From Anaerolineaceae bacterium (GTDB taxonomy: Bacteria > Chloroflexota > Anaerolineae > Anaerolineales > Anaerolineaceae): a stretch of DNA of 57,397 nucleotides. This document shows positions 9,220-17,641 of this stretch, piece by piece; the first letter of the stretch is position 1, and each line of letters begins with the position of its first letter. The notes beneath the pieces are model-generated. The model searched no databases. It was not told where the DNA came from and was given only the letters and a program-made list of their open reading frames with translations. The position numbers and the translations under genes were made by a program. The stretch lies in the NCBI GenBank assembly GCA_019429225.1, contig JAHYJK010000004.1, positions 1 to 57,397 of the forward strand, read 5' to 3'.

Positions 9220-9256
9220 AAATATCTGAGAGGGGTTCAACCCCTCTCAGATATTT
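9220..9256 (+). terminator. Perfect 16-bp intercistronic stem-loop after the binding-protein gene
   Basis: Arms AAATATCTGAGAGGGG (9220-9235) and its exact complement (9241-9256) flank a five-base loop TTCAA. No proper T-tract follows and the permease genes lie 70 bases downstream on the same strand. It is therefore better read as a partial terminator or an mRNA-stabilising hairpin that keeps binding protein in excess over permease, an arrangement well known in sugar ABC operons such as malE-malF. Confidence 0.8.
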
Positions 9257-9326
9257 AAGCTAAATCCTTTATTACCTATAGGAATATTATTGTATAAATA
9301 ATTATCCTCATAATAAGGAAGGTAAC

Positions 9327-10214
9327 ATGCGCATCAAAAGAGAGACTTTGCTATCGGTAGCTTTGGTCACTCCATCCATCATAGCCATTGCTATCTTTGT
9401 TTATGGTTTTATCGGATGGACAACCCGCGTCTCTTTGAGTAAGTGGAAAGGCCTCTTACCCGATTACACCTGGGTGGGTCTGGAAAACTTTAAAGGTTTG
9501 TTTCAGGATCCTCGCTTTCATATCGATATTCGCAACACTTTGATTTTTACTGTTATATTTGTGATTGGTAGTTTGATTATTGGTTTGGGGTTGGCAATTT
9601 TATTGGATCAGAAAATTAAAGGAGAAGGATTTTTTCGGAGTTTATATTTGTTTCCGATGGCTATCTCGTTTATTGTGACCGGTGTGGTTTGGCGTTGGTT
9701 GATGAATCCTGCTACAGGATCGAGAATGAGTGGTTTAAATCTTTTATTTGACTCATTGGGTTTAGATTTTTTGATCAGCAGATGGCATACCACACCTTAT
9801 TGGGGGATTGCCTTTATTGCGCTTCCAGCGATCTGGCAGATGTCTGGTTATACCATGGCTTTGTATTTAGGTGGTCTACGAGGTATTCCCGTTGAGTTGC
9901 GTGAAGCAGCCCAGGTGGATGGAGCCAACGAGGTTCAAATTTACCGGAACATTATCCTGCCCTTATTAAGACCCATAACCTTGAGCGCCATGATTATTTT
10001 AGGGCATATCTCACTGAAAGTGTTTGATTTAATTGTTGCTGTTGCAGGAAAACAACTTCCTCTGGATGTACCGGCGATTTATATGTGGCAGGTCACATTT
10101 GACGGTTACTTCTTTGGAAGGGGCGCTGCTATTGGTATATTGCTGCTATTGAGTGTGGCCGTGTTAATCATTCCTTATCTGATTTACACCCTTAGAACGG
10201 AGGCTGAAGTATGA
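9327..10214 (+). CDS. Sugar ABC transporter permease 1 (MalF/UgpA type)
   Basis: A 295-residue inner-membrane permease with six predicted transmembrane helices. The EAA motif that contacts the ATPase is visible as REAAQVDGANEVQIYRNIIL near residues 191-210, followed by LPLLRP. It follows the tandem binding protein and overlaps the second permease gene by four bases (ATGA), so translation is coupled. AAGGAAGG precedes ATG 9327. The two permeases together would form the transmembrane channel for a monosaccharide. Confidence 0.93.
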   Translation: MRIKRETLLSVALVTPSIIAIAIFVYGFIGWTTRVSLSKWKGLLPDYTWVGLENFKGLFQDPRFHIDIRNTLIFTVIFVIGSLIIGLGLAILLDQKIKGEGFFRSLYLFPMAISFIVTGVVWRWLMNPATGSRMSGLNLLFDSLGLDFLISRWHTTPYWGIAFIALPAIWQMSGYTMALYLGGLRGIPVELREAAQVDGANEVQIYRNIILPLLRPITLSAMIILGHISLKVFDLIVAVAGKQLPLDVPAIYMWQVTFDGYFFGRGAAIGILLLLSVAVLIIPYLIYTLRTEAEV

Positions 10215-11035
10215 AAGCTCGATCCCGTTCTAATAAATGGCTCATCTATATTCCCCTGATTCTGGCAGCATTTTTCTACTTAATTCCCATGTATGTCATG
10301 TTGGTAACAGGATTCAAGGGATTTGAGGAAGTCAGCCTTAAAACCATGTGGGACCTTCCAAAAGGAATCCGGTTTGATAATTTTGTTGCAGCTTATAAAG
10401 CCCTTGCTCCCTATCTGTGGAATAGTTTCAATATGGTATTCCCCGCTGCGATTATCTCTTCCATTTTGGGTTCGTTGAATGGATATGTACTGGCTAAATG
10501 GAAGTTCAAAGGTTCTGAAATCATCTTCCCTGCCATCCTATTTGGTATGTTCATTCCCTATCAAAGTATCTTGATCCCGCTGGTTGAGTTCATGCGTGAT
10601 ATTAATCTGTATGGTGGTTTACCGGGACTGGTGCTTGCCCATGTAATATATGGTATTCCCATCACAACACTGACATTTCGAAATTATTACGCCACTATTC
10701 CTAAAGAATTAATCGAGGCATCACGGATCGATGGCTGCGGTATATTATCCTCCTACTGGCACATTCTCTTGCCCATTTCTGCTCCGGCGTTTGTGGTGGT
10801 AATCATCTGGCAATTCACATCTGCATGGAATGATTTCCTGTTCGCTGTGGTACTCACCAGCCCATCCAACTGGCCGGTGACGGTGGCACTCAATAATTTG
10901 GCGGGCAGCCAGATCATTGCCTGGAACGTGCAAATGGCAGGTTCCTTTATGGCAGCCTTGCCCACGCTGCTGGTTTATATTTTCCTGGGTCGATATTTCC
11001 TGCGCGGGTTGATGGCAGGTGCATTAAAAGGTTAG
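10211..11035 (+). CDS. Sugar ABC transporter permease 2 (MalG type)
   Basis: A 274-residue permease with six transmembrane helices and a C-terminal EAA loop, IEASRIDGCGILSSYWHILL, followed by LPISAP. It starts inside the stop of the upstream permease and ends 24 bases before a strong hairpin. The ending ARYFLRGLMAGALKG pattern (here GRYFLRGLMAGALKG) is typical of MalG-like subunits. Last gene of the operon. Confidence 0.93.
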   Translation: MKARSRSNKWLIYIPLILAAFFYLIPMYVMLVTGFKGFEEVSLKTMWDLPKGIRFDNFVAAYKALAPYLWNSFNMVFPAAIISSILGSLNGYVLAKWKFKGSEIIFPAILFGMFIPYQSILIPLVEFMRDINLYGGLPGLVLAHVIYGIPITTLTFRNYYATIPKELIEASRIDGCGILSSYWHILLPISAPAFVVVIIWQFTSAWNDFLFAVVLTSPSNWPVTVALNNLAGSQIIAWNVQMAGSFMAALPTLLVYIFLGRYFLRGLMAGALKG

Positions 11036-11058
11036 ATTTCATTTTTGTTCTTCTTATT

Positions 11059-11096
11059 GAAAAATTACGCATGCTACTTTCGATGCGTAATTTTTC
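11059..11096. terminator. Bidirectional Rho-independent terminator
   Basis: GAAAAATTACGCAT (11059-11072) pairs perfectly with ATGCGTAATTTTTC (11083-11096) around a 10-base loop. It has A-rich and T-rich flanks on either side and lies between the convergent sugar-permease and lipoprotein genes, so it can serve both. Confidence 0.85.
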
Positions 11097-11109
11097 GTAT
11101 GAGAAAAAA

Positions 11110-11706
11110 TTATTTTTCTAATTTAAAGGTATGATAGCAACAGGGAGATCCTTCATCACCCTGGTAGTGTTCCGAAATGAAACCGTCCTCCGTGAGAATG
11201 ATGATATCGTGACGCTCTTCATCCACCTGGGTAGTGGTCTTGTTTTCACCTTCACCGCTTACATTTATGTAGTATCCCATATAGGTGCGTTTATAAGTGT
11301 TATCGGCAATTTTATTATAAACTTTTCCAGCATAGGTCAGTTGATCGCCATCAATATCTAAGCTTATCGACATGGTACTTGTATCGATAGAGCAGGTACA
11401 GCCAAAATTTGTTGCTGATACTGCGTATTCATTCTCTTCACTGAATAACGATTCGGAAGCTGATGAGCTAATATCTCCTGAGGCAGGTTTAGCTGATTTT
11501 TGTTCAGGTTGAGGTTGATCTGCTGGCTGTGAATTGTTCATACTGTCCGTTGATTCTTCAGGCTGCTCAGACCAATTTTCTAAAATAGTAATGCTTTGCT
11601 CTGCTGGACTCGGTGTTTCACCTGGACGGGTACCGAACCCGATACAGGAAAGTGTAGTCAATGAGACAAACAAAATAATGGTTAGTGTGATGGTTATTCT
11701 TTTCAT
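11110..11706 (-). CDS. Hypothetical lipoprotein
   Basis: A 198-residue protein with a hydrophobic signal and lipobox TLSC (Cys21), then a Pro/Ser/Glu/Gln-rich low-complexity linker to about residue 90. The C-terminal ~100 residues are a compact region (CTCSIDTSTMSISLDI, TYKRTYMGYYINVSG, GEGENKTTTQVDEERHDI) with four cysteines, which I do not recognise. The composition suggests a small extracellular beta domain tethered by a flexible linker. It stands alone between a terminator and a 213-base AT-rich gap in which I see no other gene. Function unknown. Confidence 0.8.
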   Translation of the reverse strand: MKRITITLTIILFVSLTTLSCIGFGTRPGETPSPAEQSITILENWSEQPEESTDSMNNSQPADQPQPEQKSAKPASGDISSSASESLFSEENEYAVSATNFGCTCSIDTSTMSISLDIDGDQLTYAGKVYNKIADNTYKRTYMGYYINVSGEGENKTTTQVDEERHDIIILTEDGFISEHYQGDEGSPCCYHTFKLEK

Positions 11707-11919
11707 TACCTCTCCTGGAACATTTCTAACTGACTGGATATATCGATTACTGCTAATTATCTAAAAAAAATTGTCATGAAAAACAAATTCCGAAAATATC
11801 TAGCAAAAGTGCTACACGATTCCGAATTCAGTTAAATTATAGATTAGTTTTTCAAGGGAAAACAATAAACACATCAACCAAAGTTATCACAATTACAACC
11901 TGGTTGTCCTGAAAAAATA

Positions 11920-13293
11920 CTATTTTACTAAAAATTCTTGAATGGTTTCAATCAATTCTTGCTGGCCGGGAATCAACGAACTGAATTTCAATTCACCATT
12001 AATCACAATTGAGGGTAAGTTCTGGATCCCCATTTTCTTCAGACGGGCGATGTTCTCTGTTGTGGTCATTTTATATTCCACCATGTCGATTTTTCCTCCC
12101 ATAGCCTGGGTGGCTCGCTCTGCTGCCAGTAACATATAACTGCAGGCAGCACAGGACGCCGAATCCAGGGTGAATACCTCCAGCAAGGGTTTCTCCAGGT
12201 GCGGGTAATCGGGTATTTCCACATGTGAGAGATCCATATCTGCCTGCTGGTAGTTTTCCAGAATCCTGCGGGTCTGTTCCGGGTTGCGGATAGCTTCTGC
12301 CACACCGATCACGTTTTCCACCGGGGTGTCGTAGGGCATGTCGCAGCCGGGCGAGATGATCAGATTGTGATGATCGAGCTTATCCAGCAGCTCAATCACA
12401 TATTGCATGTTGTCTTCCTGGGTACCCAGTAACATACGTGTGGTCAGGGGGATATTGCCCTGCAGGGTGATATTGTACTGGCTGAGGATCGATTGGGCAT
12501 ACACCATATCGATATTTTCATCGACTGCGATACAATCCGGTCCGGTCTGGCACATTACCTCCAGGTTTTTGGTGGCATCCCCACACACAAAGAAAGCCGA
12601 AAAGACCTTCTGCTCTCGTATGGTTTTGAACAGCTGGGTGAAAGGTTCACTCATGAAGCGCTTGAAATGACGTGGAGAGATTTGCGAGATCATCGGATCC
12701 ACCACAGCAATCACATCCATCCCGGCTGCGATGTAGAGTGAGGCTACTTTTTCAACAAAACGAGTGCAATATTCCAAAAGGTCGGATACATACTCCGGCT
12801 CATCGATCATATCCATGAATATCTCGGTACCACGTAAATGCGAAGCCAGTGTGAAAGGTCCGGTGATAAGACCATACAGCAAGGTATGTTCTCCAACAGC
12901 GGTTTTCATGCGTCGCATTACATTCAGAACGATCGGCAGACGGCCATCTTCTGGGGTAGGAATGTACGTGGGAATCAGGTAATCATGTTGGAGTGGGTGG
13001 GTAGCAACCGTGGGGGGTGATTCCTCTGCCCAGAGTAGTTCACAGCCCAGAATCTCAGCTTCAATTTGCAGATCAAAGACCACTGGTTGTCCATCCGGGG
13101 CATACAGGTGGTTCGCTTCCAGCAACGCTTCATACAATTTATCGGCATCCTGCAGGATTTCGCTGGCATTGTGACCGGTTAACTTGCCGACATGCACGCC
13201 AGCAAACGGTACCCAGGGAATCTGAGTGGAAGGTTTGTGTTGGAGGACGGTCAGCAGGTCTGCTTTACGATTTTTGGGATTAGATGGGGACAT
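11920..13293 (-). CDS. URO-D family protein fused to thioredoxin-like domain
   Basis: A 457-residue protein. Residues ~1-370 form a uroporphyrinogen-decarboxylase/MtaA-type TIM barrel (IPWVPFAGVHVGKLTG, GLITGPFTLASHLRG, ISPGCDMPYDTPVENVIGVAEAI). Residues ~375-457 form a thioredoxin_3-like domain with a CxxC (SCAAC) and the cis-Pro loop NLPSIVINGEL. The distal Cys of the zinc site is present (SPGCDMP), but the usual HxCG is FVCG with Phe in place of His (FFVCGDA), so one zinc ligand is missing compared with the gene at position 2. A methyl-transfer role is inferred from the family; the redox domain could reduce a bound disulfide or cofactor. A palindromic operator lies 48 bases upstream of its start. 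Confidence 0.88.
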   Translation of the reverse strand: MSPSNPKNRKADLLTVLQHKPSTQIPWVPFAGVHVGKLTGHNASEILQDADKLYEALLEANHLYAPDGQPVVFDLQIEAEILGCELLWAEESPPTVATHPLQHDYLIPTYIPTPEDGRLPIVLNVMRRMKTAVGEHTLLYGLITGPFTLASHLRGTEIFMDMIDEPEYVSDLLEYCTRFVEKVASLYIAAGMDVIAVVDPMISQISPRHFKRFMSEPFTQLFKTIREQKVFSAFFVCGDATKNLEVMCQTGPDCIAVDENIDMVYAQSILSQYNITLQGNIPLTTRMLLGTQEDNMQYVIELLDKLDHHNLIISPGCDMPYDTPVENVIGVAEAIRNPEQTRRILENYQQADMDLSHVEIPDYPHLEKPLLEVFTLDSASCAACSYMLLAAERATQAMGGKIDMVEYKMTTTENIARLKKMGIQNLPSIVINGELKFSSLIPGQQELIETIQEFLVK

Positions 13294-13340
13294 GTTCTTT
13301 CCTTTCGAACGATCAAAACAATAATTTAATTATAGTTGAT

Positions 13341-13356
13341 TTGACAACGTTGTCAA
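13341..13356. promoter_or_regulatory. Palindromic operator, LacI-family type
   Basis: TTGACAACGTTGTCAA is a perfect 16-bp palindrome with the central CG step typical of LacI/GalR operators. It sits just upstream of the URO-D/thioredoxin gene (start at 13293), overlapping where its promoter should be. A LacI-family gene starts 875 bases away at 14231 and is the natural candidate to bind it. No second exact copy was found in the window. Confidence 0.6.
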
Positions 13357-13453
13357 TTATTAAGTTGTATTTTTTCAGGAACAAATCGAACAATTCTACC
13401 TTTCCAGAATTTATATTATGTCATGCTGTAATAAATAATCATCAAGGATTACT

Positions 13454-14092
13454 TCATTCACTAAAATTAATATTGTGGTTGCTTTGCATTATGAGTACAA
13501 AAGATAATCCCATAACCAGGCCTATGAAACTGCCGGAAAGAAAACTAACTATTCTCAATGAAATTCCTGAATTTTCCAGAATTTTCCATAACCAAAAACT
13601 CAACCCCCAGGATAACATGGAAGTTAATAACCAGAAGAGCTTTGATACCAGCATTTTCCTATCAAGCTTAAGTTTTGAAATGGCTATTGCTTGAAAAAGA
13701 CCCACCAGCAATCCTCCAATGATCATTGCCATTGGAACTGGGGGGATCATGATGGTTGACCCATCAAAAGTGAGATTTGGATTGAATACGAACGATGAGA
13801 ATGTGGACAGGATTAATCCAAAAGGTAAAGCGAGGCTGTATGCGATGGCAGAAACAATTGTCCAGGTTCTGACAATCTGTTAATGATCTTTCAAAATCAA
13901 AGATTGTAGCAATGCAGTGAGGACACCTAGAATAGTGCAAGGAAGAATTATCTCCCCCAAAATATTCCATAAATCGAACCATGACTTGATATTTTTGTGA
14001 AAGGTGGAAATCCCGGGAAAAATAATGAGCAACCAGGGCAGTCCAAAACTGAACGCCCAAAGAAGGATGTTGTTCGATTGATAGATTTTCAT
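13454..14092 (-). pseudogene. Membrane protein gene interrupted by one in-frame stop
   Basis: The minus-strand frame starting at ATG 14092 encodes 70 residues (MKIYQSNNILLWAFSFG...) and stops at TAA 13880-13882. The same frame then stays open without a break to 13454, giving another 142 residues that are also membrane-like (QIVRTWTIVSAIAYSLALPF, then MAMIIGGLLVGLFQAIAI). Read through the stop, it gives one ~212-residue protein with about six hydrophobic segments, in the style of multipass membrane proteins frequent in Chloroflexota. A single substitution would restore it, so it is a recent nonsense mutation or a sequence error. Function unknown. Confidence 0.6.
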
Positions 14093-14230
14093 ATGAATCC
14101 TTAACGTCTTATAACCCTAAGAACATTTTACAATAATTAATAATATTTTCAAGGAAACTCTAAAAAAGCTGGGAAGGAGGGTCGGAAAGGTAGGCCTGGA
14201 TTATAATTATTAATATAGACCAGTTTAATT

Positions 14231-15286
14231 ATGACAAACAATAAAAAAAGAGGAAAATTGGCTGTAACGATCAAAGAAGTTGCCCAACGAGCAGGTTGCT
14301 CGATTAAAACTGTCTCACGGGTGGTGAATGATGAACCGCATGTGAAACCAGCATTGCGTGAACGGGTATCAAACGCCATTGCTGAACTGGGATATGTACC
14401 CAACATCTCCGCTCGTCAGTTGGTGCAAAAGAAATCCTATGTGATCTGCATCCTGCTGCATTCTTCCGGGTCCTTTCAATCCACGGTGATCTCCAAAGTG
14501 TTGGATCTGGGATATGAGGGCAATTATGAAATCCTGGTGCAAACCTATTACCCTTCTTTTTCTCGTTCACGGGATAAGATCACTGCATTGATCCAACAAA
14601 AGCGAATTGATGGATTGGTCACGACCCCACCGTGCGATAGTGATCCATTTTTGATCGATTTGATTAAATCTTCAGGCATTGCGCATGTGCACATTGCTCC
14701 GCTACAACCAACCGGAGGCACACCATACGTCTCTGCTGAGGATTTCACCGGTGCTTATCAGATGACAGAAAATCTGATTCAAAAGGGTCATAAACGGATT
14801 GGCTGTTTAATGGGCTTAAGAAATCATCGCTCCAGCCTGGATCGGCTTTTCGGTTATAAGGCAGCTGTTGAAGCGCATGCGATTCCTTTCGATGTGAAAT
14901 ACCTAGCTGATTCAGAAAATAATTTTCCTGGTGGATATAACGCAGCCCGGATGTTGATGGGACTGCCGGAACCTCCCACTGCCATTTTTGCATTAAGTGA
15001 TGAAGCAGGTGCCGGGGCGCTGTATGCTTTGAATGAATTGAAAATTGATGTCCCCGAGCAGGTTTCACTGGCCGCCTTTGGAGATATTACGCATAGCCAT
15101 GAAATCTGGCCAGGCATTAGCGTGGTGAAGTACCCATTGGAACAGATCGTTGAGAAGTCTATTTGGATGTTGATTGAGTTGGTTGAAGGCCGACAATTGG
15201 AAGAACGACAGGTGATTTTCCCGACAGAAATTATTGAACGGGGTTCCATTCGCTCCATTCCAGAATCAATTCATCAAAATGATTGA
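14231..15286 (+). CDS. LacI-family transcriptional regulator
   Basis: A 351-residue repressor. The helix-turn-helix and hinge helix occupy residues ~12-66 (VTIKEVAQRAGCSIKTVSRV, then ERVSNAIAELGYVPNISARQ). The remainder is a periplasmic-binding-protein-like sugar-sensing domain (FALSDEAGAGALYALNEL, VSLAAFGD). It probably controls the palindrome at 13341 and the URO-D/thioredoxin gene. A lipoprotein gene starts eight bases after its stop, so the two are likely cotranscribed. An AT-rich TATAAT at 14200-14205 could be its -10 element. Confidence 0.93.
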   Translation: MTNNKKRGKLAVTIKEVAQRAGCSIKTVSRVVNDEPHVKPALRERVSNAIAELGYVPNISARQLVQKKSYVICILLHSSGSFQSTVISKVLDLGYEGNYEILVQTYYPSFSRSRDKITALIQQKRIDGLVTTPPCDSDPFLIDLIKSSGIAHVHIAPLQPTGGTPYVSAEDFTGAYQMTENLIQKGHKRIGCLMGLRNHRSSLDRLFGYKAAVEAHAIPFDVKYLADSENNFPGGYNAARMLMGLPEPPTAIFALSDEAGAGALYALNELKIDVPEQVSLAAFGDITHSHEIWPGISVVKYPLEQIVEKSIWMLIELVEGRQLEERQVIFPTEIIERGSIRSIPESIHQND

Positions 15287-15294
15287 GAGATAAC

Positions 15295-15894
15295 ATGAAA
15301 TTAACGAAGAAATTCCTCCTGAAGATGCTTATTCTTTTTTTGATTGCCATCCTGACAGCCTGTGCCAGCAACGCAAGTCTATCGAAAGATAATAATGTAG
15401 CCAGTGTCACAACCGATGAAACCAGAATTGAGGGTGAGTTGATCAGGATTGATGGAGACGAGATGGTCATTCAACAATCCGATGGAATGGAAGTCTTATT
15501 GCACACCACCGAAAGCACCATTTTTTGGGAGGGGATTGATTGGTTAGAAGAATTGCCAGCTGAAATGGGTGATCAGATCACAGCATGGGGCGAGTGGAAC
15601 AAGGACCAGAGCGCTTTTGAGGTGGAAAGTTACTATGCCAATATGCAGGAAATTCACGGGGTTGTCTTTTATGTGTGTGGGGAGACCGAAGCTTTCATGT
15701 TAGATCAACCTGATCAGGATTATTTGATTTTACCCATGCTGAAACGCACACAACTGTTGACCGAATCCCCCGAAGATCCGCGCTCATACAAATATTATGA
15801 TCTGATGCCCAATTTTGGGGAAAAATTAACCGTGGTGGGTAGGAGTATTGAGGAACCTTTTGTGATTGCAGTTAAAATGACACGCATGGATTAA
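15295..15894 (+). CDS. Hypothetical lipoprotein, OB-fold-like (DUF5666-like)
   Basis: About 199 residues from ATG 15295; the frame can be extended to a TTG at 15283 but that codon overlaps the LacI stop and lacks a ribosome site. Signal peptide with lipobox ILTAC. The mature part begins GELIRIDGDEMVIQQSDGME and goes on with a second similar strand-rich segment (GDQITAWGEWNKDQSAFEVE). This pattern resembles the short beta-barrel DUF5666/OB-fold domains; I am only moderately sure. It is probably cotranscribed with the LacI gene. Confidence 0.75.
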   Translation: MKLTKKFLLKMLILFLIAILTACASNASLSKDNNVASVTTDETRIEGELIRIDGDEMVIQQSDGMEVLLHTTESTIFWEGIDWLEELPAEMGDQITAWGEWNKDQSAFEVESYYANMQEIHGVVFYVCGETEAFMLDQPDQDYLILPMLKRTQLLTESPEDPRSYKYYDLMPNFGEKLTVVGRSIEEPFVIAVKMTRMD

Positions 15895-16084
15895 TCCGGT
15901 AGCCATCATAAATTGAAGAATCGTGCCAATATCCAAAAATGATCCACCATCATAGCGGAATAATCATGTTTCCCGACCATGCCAATCAAAACAGGCCACC
16001 GTGTTGTTAGAAACAAACGATCAAAACGACCAAATCTTGATAACGAATAAATGCCTAAAAACATTTGATGGAAATTTTTACCAT

Positions 16085-16150
16085 GGGGCGAAGCAGGTGA
16101 TTACGAAATTTCGGGTGGAAAACGGCGTCCCATATCACCTGCTTCGCCCC
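16085..16150. repeat. REP palindrome, copy 1
   Basis: GGGGCGAAGCAGGTGAT (16085-16101) and its exact complement (16134-16150) are separated by 32 bases. A second copy with identical arms occurs at 16403-16468 in the same orientation. The flanks are also shared: both copies are followed within a few bases by TGATAACCAAT and then by a CAATGGA. Confidence 0.85.
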
Positions 16151-16376
16151 TGATAACCAATTATCCCAAATCAATGGAACGGTTTCCGTTTCAATTGGCG
16201 AGATTATACAAAAATATAAATCGGGGACATCACGCAAATTCAACGCCTTACCAGGTGTGAAGAATGTGAAAATCTGGCAAATCAATTACTATGACCACAG
16301 TATCCGTGAAGATAAGGTTTTTGCACGGATTGTTGGTAGATGCAATAATCCTTTGAATTGGGAAAATGGCGAATAG
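16101..16376 (+). pseudogene. REP-associated tyrosine transposase (RAYT/IS200-like), C-terminal remnant
   Basis: An open frame from 16101 to the TAG at 16374-16376 encodes in its last ~64 codons the diagnostic RAYT C-terminus: IGEIIQKYKSGTSRK, then VKIWQINYYDHSIRED and finally ARIVGRCNNPLNWENG. This aligns with the family pattern (W)QRNYYEHIIRNE...RI..YI.NNP..W. No start codon or HUH catalytic half is in frame upstream, so it is a decayed fragment. REP palindromes flank it on both sides, the standard arrangement of a transposase and the repeats it mobilises. The region 15895-16518 holds nothing else I can identify. Confidence 0.75.
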
Positions 16377-16402
16377 TATAATGAGTATTATTTCCACGGG
16401 TA

Positions 16403-16468
16403 GGGGCGAAGCAGGTGATTCCGGAATTAAGGAATGGAAAACAAATCTCTTATCACCTGCTTCGCCCC
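16403..16468. repeat. REP palindrome, copy 2
   Basis: Arms GGGGCGAAGCAGGTGAT at 16403-16419 and the exact complement at 16452-16468. The 32-base centre is related to that of copy 1 (both contain TGGAAAAC) but has diverged, while the arms have not, which implies that the stem is the conserved part. Confidence 0.85.
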
Positions 16469-16518
16469 TTGTATCATGATAACCAATCAACCTAATTCAA
16501 TGGATTGTTGTTATGATG

Positions 16519-17406
16519 TTAGTTTGCTCTCGCCGATTTTGCTATTGCTGCCAGATGTTCCGGACTGGTGCCACAGCAACCGCCCACCAGTCTCGCTCCT
16601 TCAGCAATCCATAATTTGGCCTGATTTCCCATTTTTTCCGGGGTGACATCATAGCTGGTGCTGCCGTCCACATTGGATGTAGGTAATCCGGCATTCGGTT
16701 TGAACCAGATTGGTTTTGTGGTGTTTTCTTTGAGCGTTTTTAAGACGGCGAGGTTGTCTTCCAGACTCTTTCCACAGTTGATCCCAATCGCATCCACAGG
16801 TAGATCGTTAAATATTTCAGCAACTTGAACCGGTTTGACCCCCATCATGGTGCGCACCCCACGGTCAAAACTGAAGGAACATACCAGAGCAATCTCTGTA
16901 TCCATGGAGCGCACTGCCCGTACTGCTGCCTGGGCTTCATTCAGATCAAACTGGGTCTCAATGACCAGTAGATCAACATTGGAATCCAGTAGAATTTTTG
17001 CCTGTTCAGCGTAAATATCCAATACCTGTGCTTCACTCATGCTGCCAAACGGCTGCATCATCTCCCCGGTGGGGCCGAGGGATCCTGCTATCAGTACATC
17101 CTTATCTTGGATTACTTCTTTCGCCAATACGACAGCAGTCTGATTGACTTCAACAATTTTGTCTGTCAGATTGGCATGTGCCAATCGAGTGCGATTACCA
17201 CCAAACGTGCAGGTCAGGATGATGTCGGAGCCCGCCTGAACGAAGTCGCTGTAGAGCTGTGAGATGCCAGCTGGATTGTCGAAAAGCCAGGTTTCCGGGG
17301 CTGTGCCAATGGGTAATCCACGTTTTTGCAGATTGGTGCCGGTCGCGCCATCCAGGACGAGGGTTTGTTTTTGATCGAGCAGGGAGAGGAAGTCGCTTGA
17401 GTTCAT
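16519..17406 (-). CDS. Homocysteine S-methyltransferase family protein
   Basis: A 295-residue protein of the MmuM/BhmT/MetH N-terminal family. It begins with the family signature LVLDGATGTNLQKRG and carries the three zinc-binding cysteines: one in GINCGKS and a pair in VGGCCGTSPEHL near the C-terminus. The reaction is methyl transfer to homocysteine or a related thiol. It is short, a single domain, and lacks the folate and cobalamin domains of MetH, so the methyl donor is either S-methylmethionine, a betaine or a separate corrinoid protein. Its neighbours (URO-D proteins, CobW-type GTPase) favour a corrinoid-linked role, which is inference. Confidence 0.9.
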   Translation of the reverse strand: MNSSDFLSLLDQKQTLVLDGATGTNLQKRGLPIGTAPETWLFDNPAGISQLYSDFVQAGSDIILTCTFGGNRTRLAHANLTDKIVEVNQTAVVLAKEVIQDKDVLIAGSLGPTGEMMQPFGSMSEAQVLDIYAEQAKILLDSNVDLLVIETQFDLNEAQAAVRAVRSMDTEIALVCSFSFDRGVRTMMGVKPVQVAEIFNDLPVDAIGINCGKSLEDNLAVLKTLKENTTKPIWFKPNAGLPTSNVDGSTSYDVTPEKMGNQAKLWIAEGARLVGGCCGTSPEHLAAIAKSARAN

Positions 17407-17430
17407 GATGAGGTCCTTTCGAGGGGAGAT

Positions 17431-17510
17431 GAGTTAATTGTATCGTAGGATTCAGGTTTGAGGGAGTAGGAATGAAAAATCAAGGATTCAGGGGGCAGGA
17501 TTCAGTGACT
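17431..17510 (+). repeat. Short GGATTCAG repeats in intergenic gap
   Basis: The gap 17407-17641 contains three near-copies of AGGATTCAG (in AGGATTCAGG, AGGATTCAGGG and AGGATTCAGTG) within about 60 bases. They are irregularly spaced. I see no gene or hairpin in this gap; the function, if any, is unknown. Confidence 0.5.
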
Positions 17511-17641
17511 ATTGACTCGCTCTGATATTAGTTCATTTAAGAAAAAAGATAATTACGCAAAATAGCAAAGTTTAAAAGAAAAGACGCAAAGGAGAATTTT
17601 CTGATAATATTAAGACTTCCAATGCATGTTCAGAGGTCGAT

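Noticed and set aside
13284-13694. Plus-strand 136-codon frame over the operator region
   Set aside because: It is antisense to the interrupted membrane protein gene and crosses the LacI-type operator; no ribosome site.
15950-16010. MFPDHAN translation resembling the MPNHxH motif of RAYT transposases
   Set aside because: One or more residues are inserted and the surrounding frame breaks quickly. With only a handful of matching residues it cannot be separated from chance.
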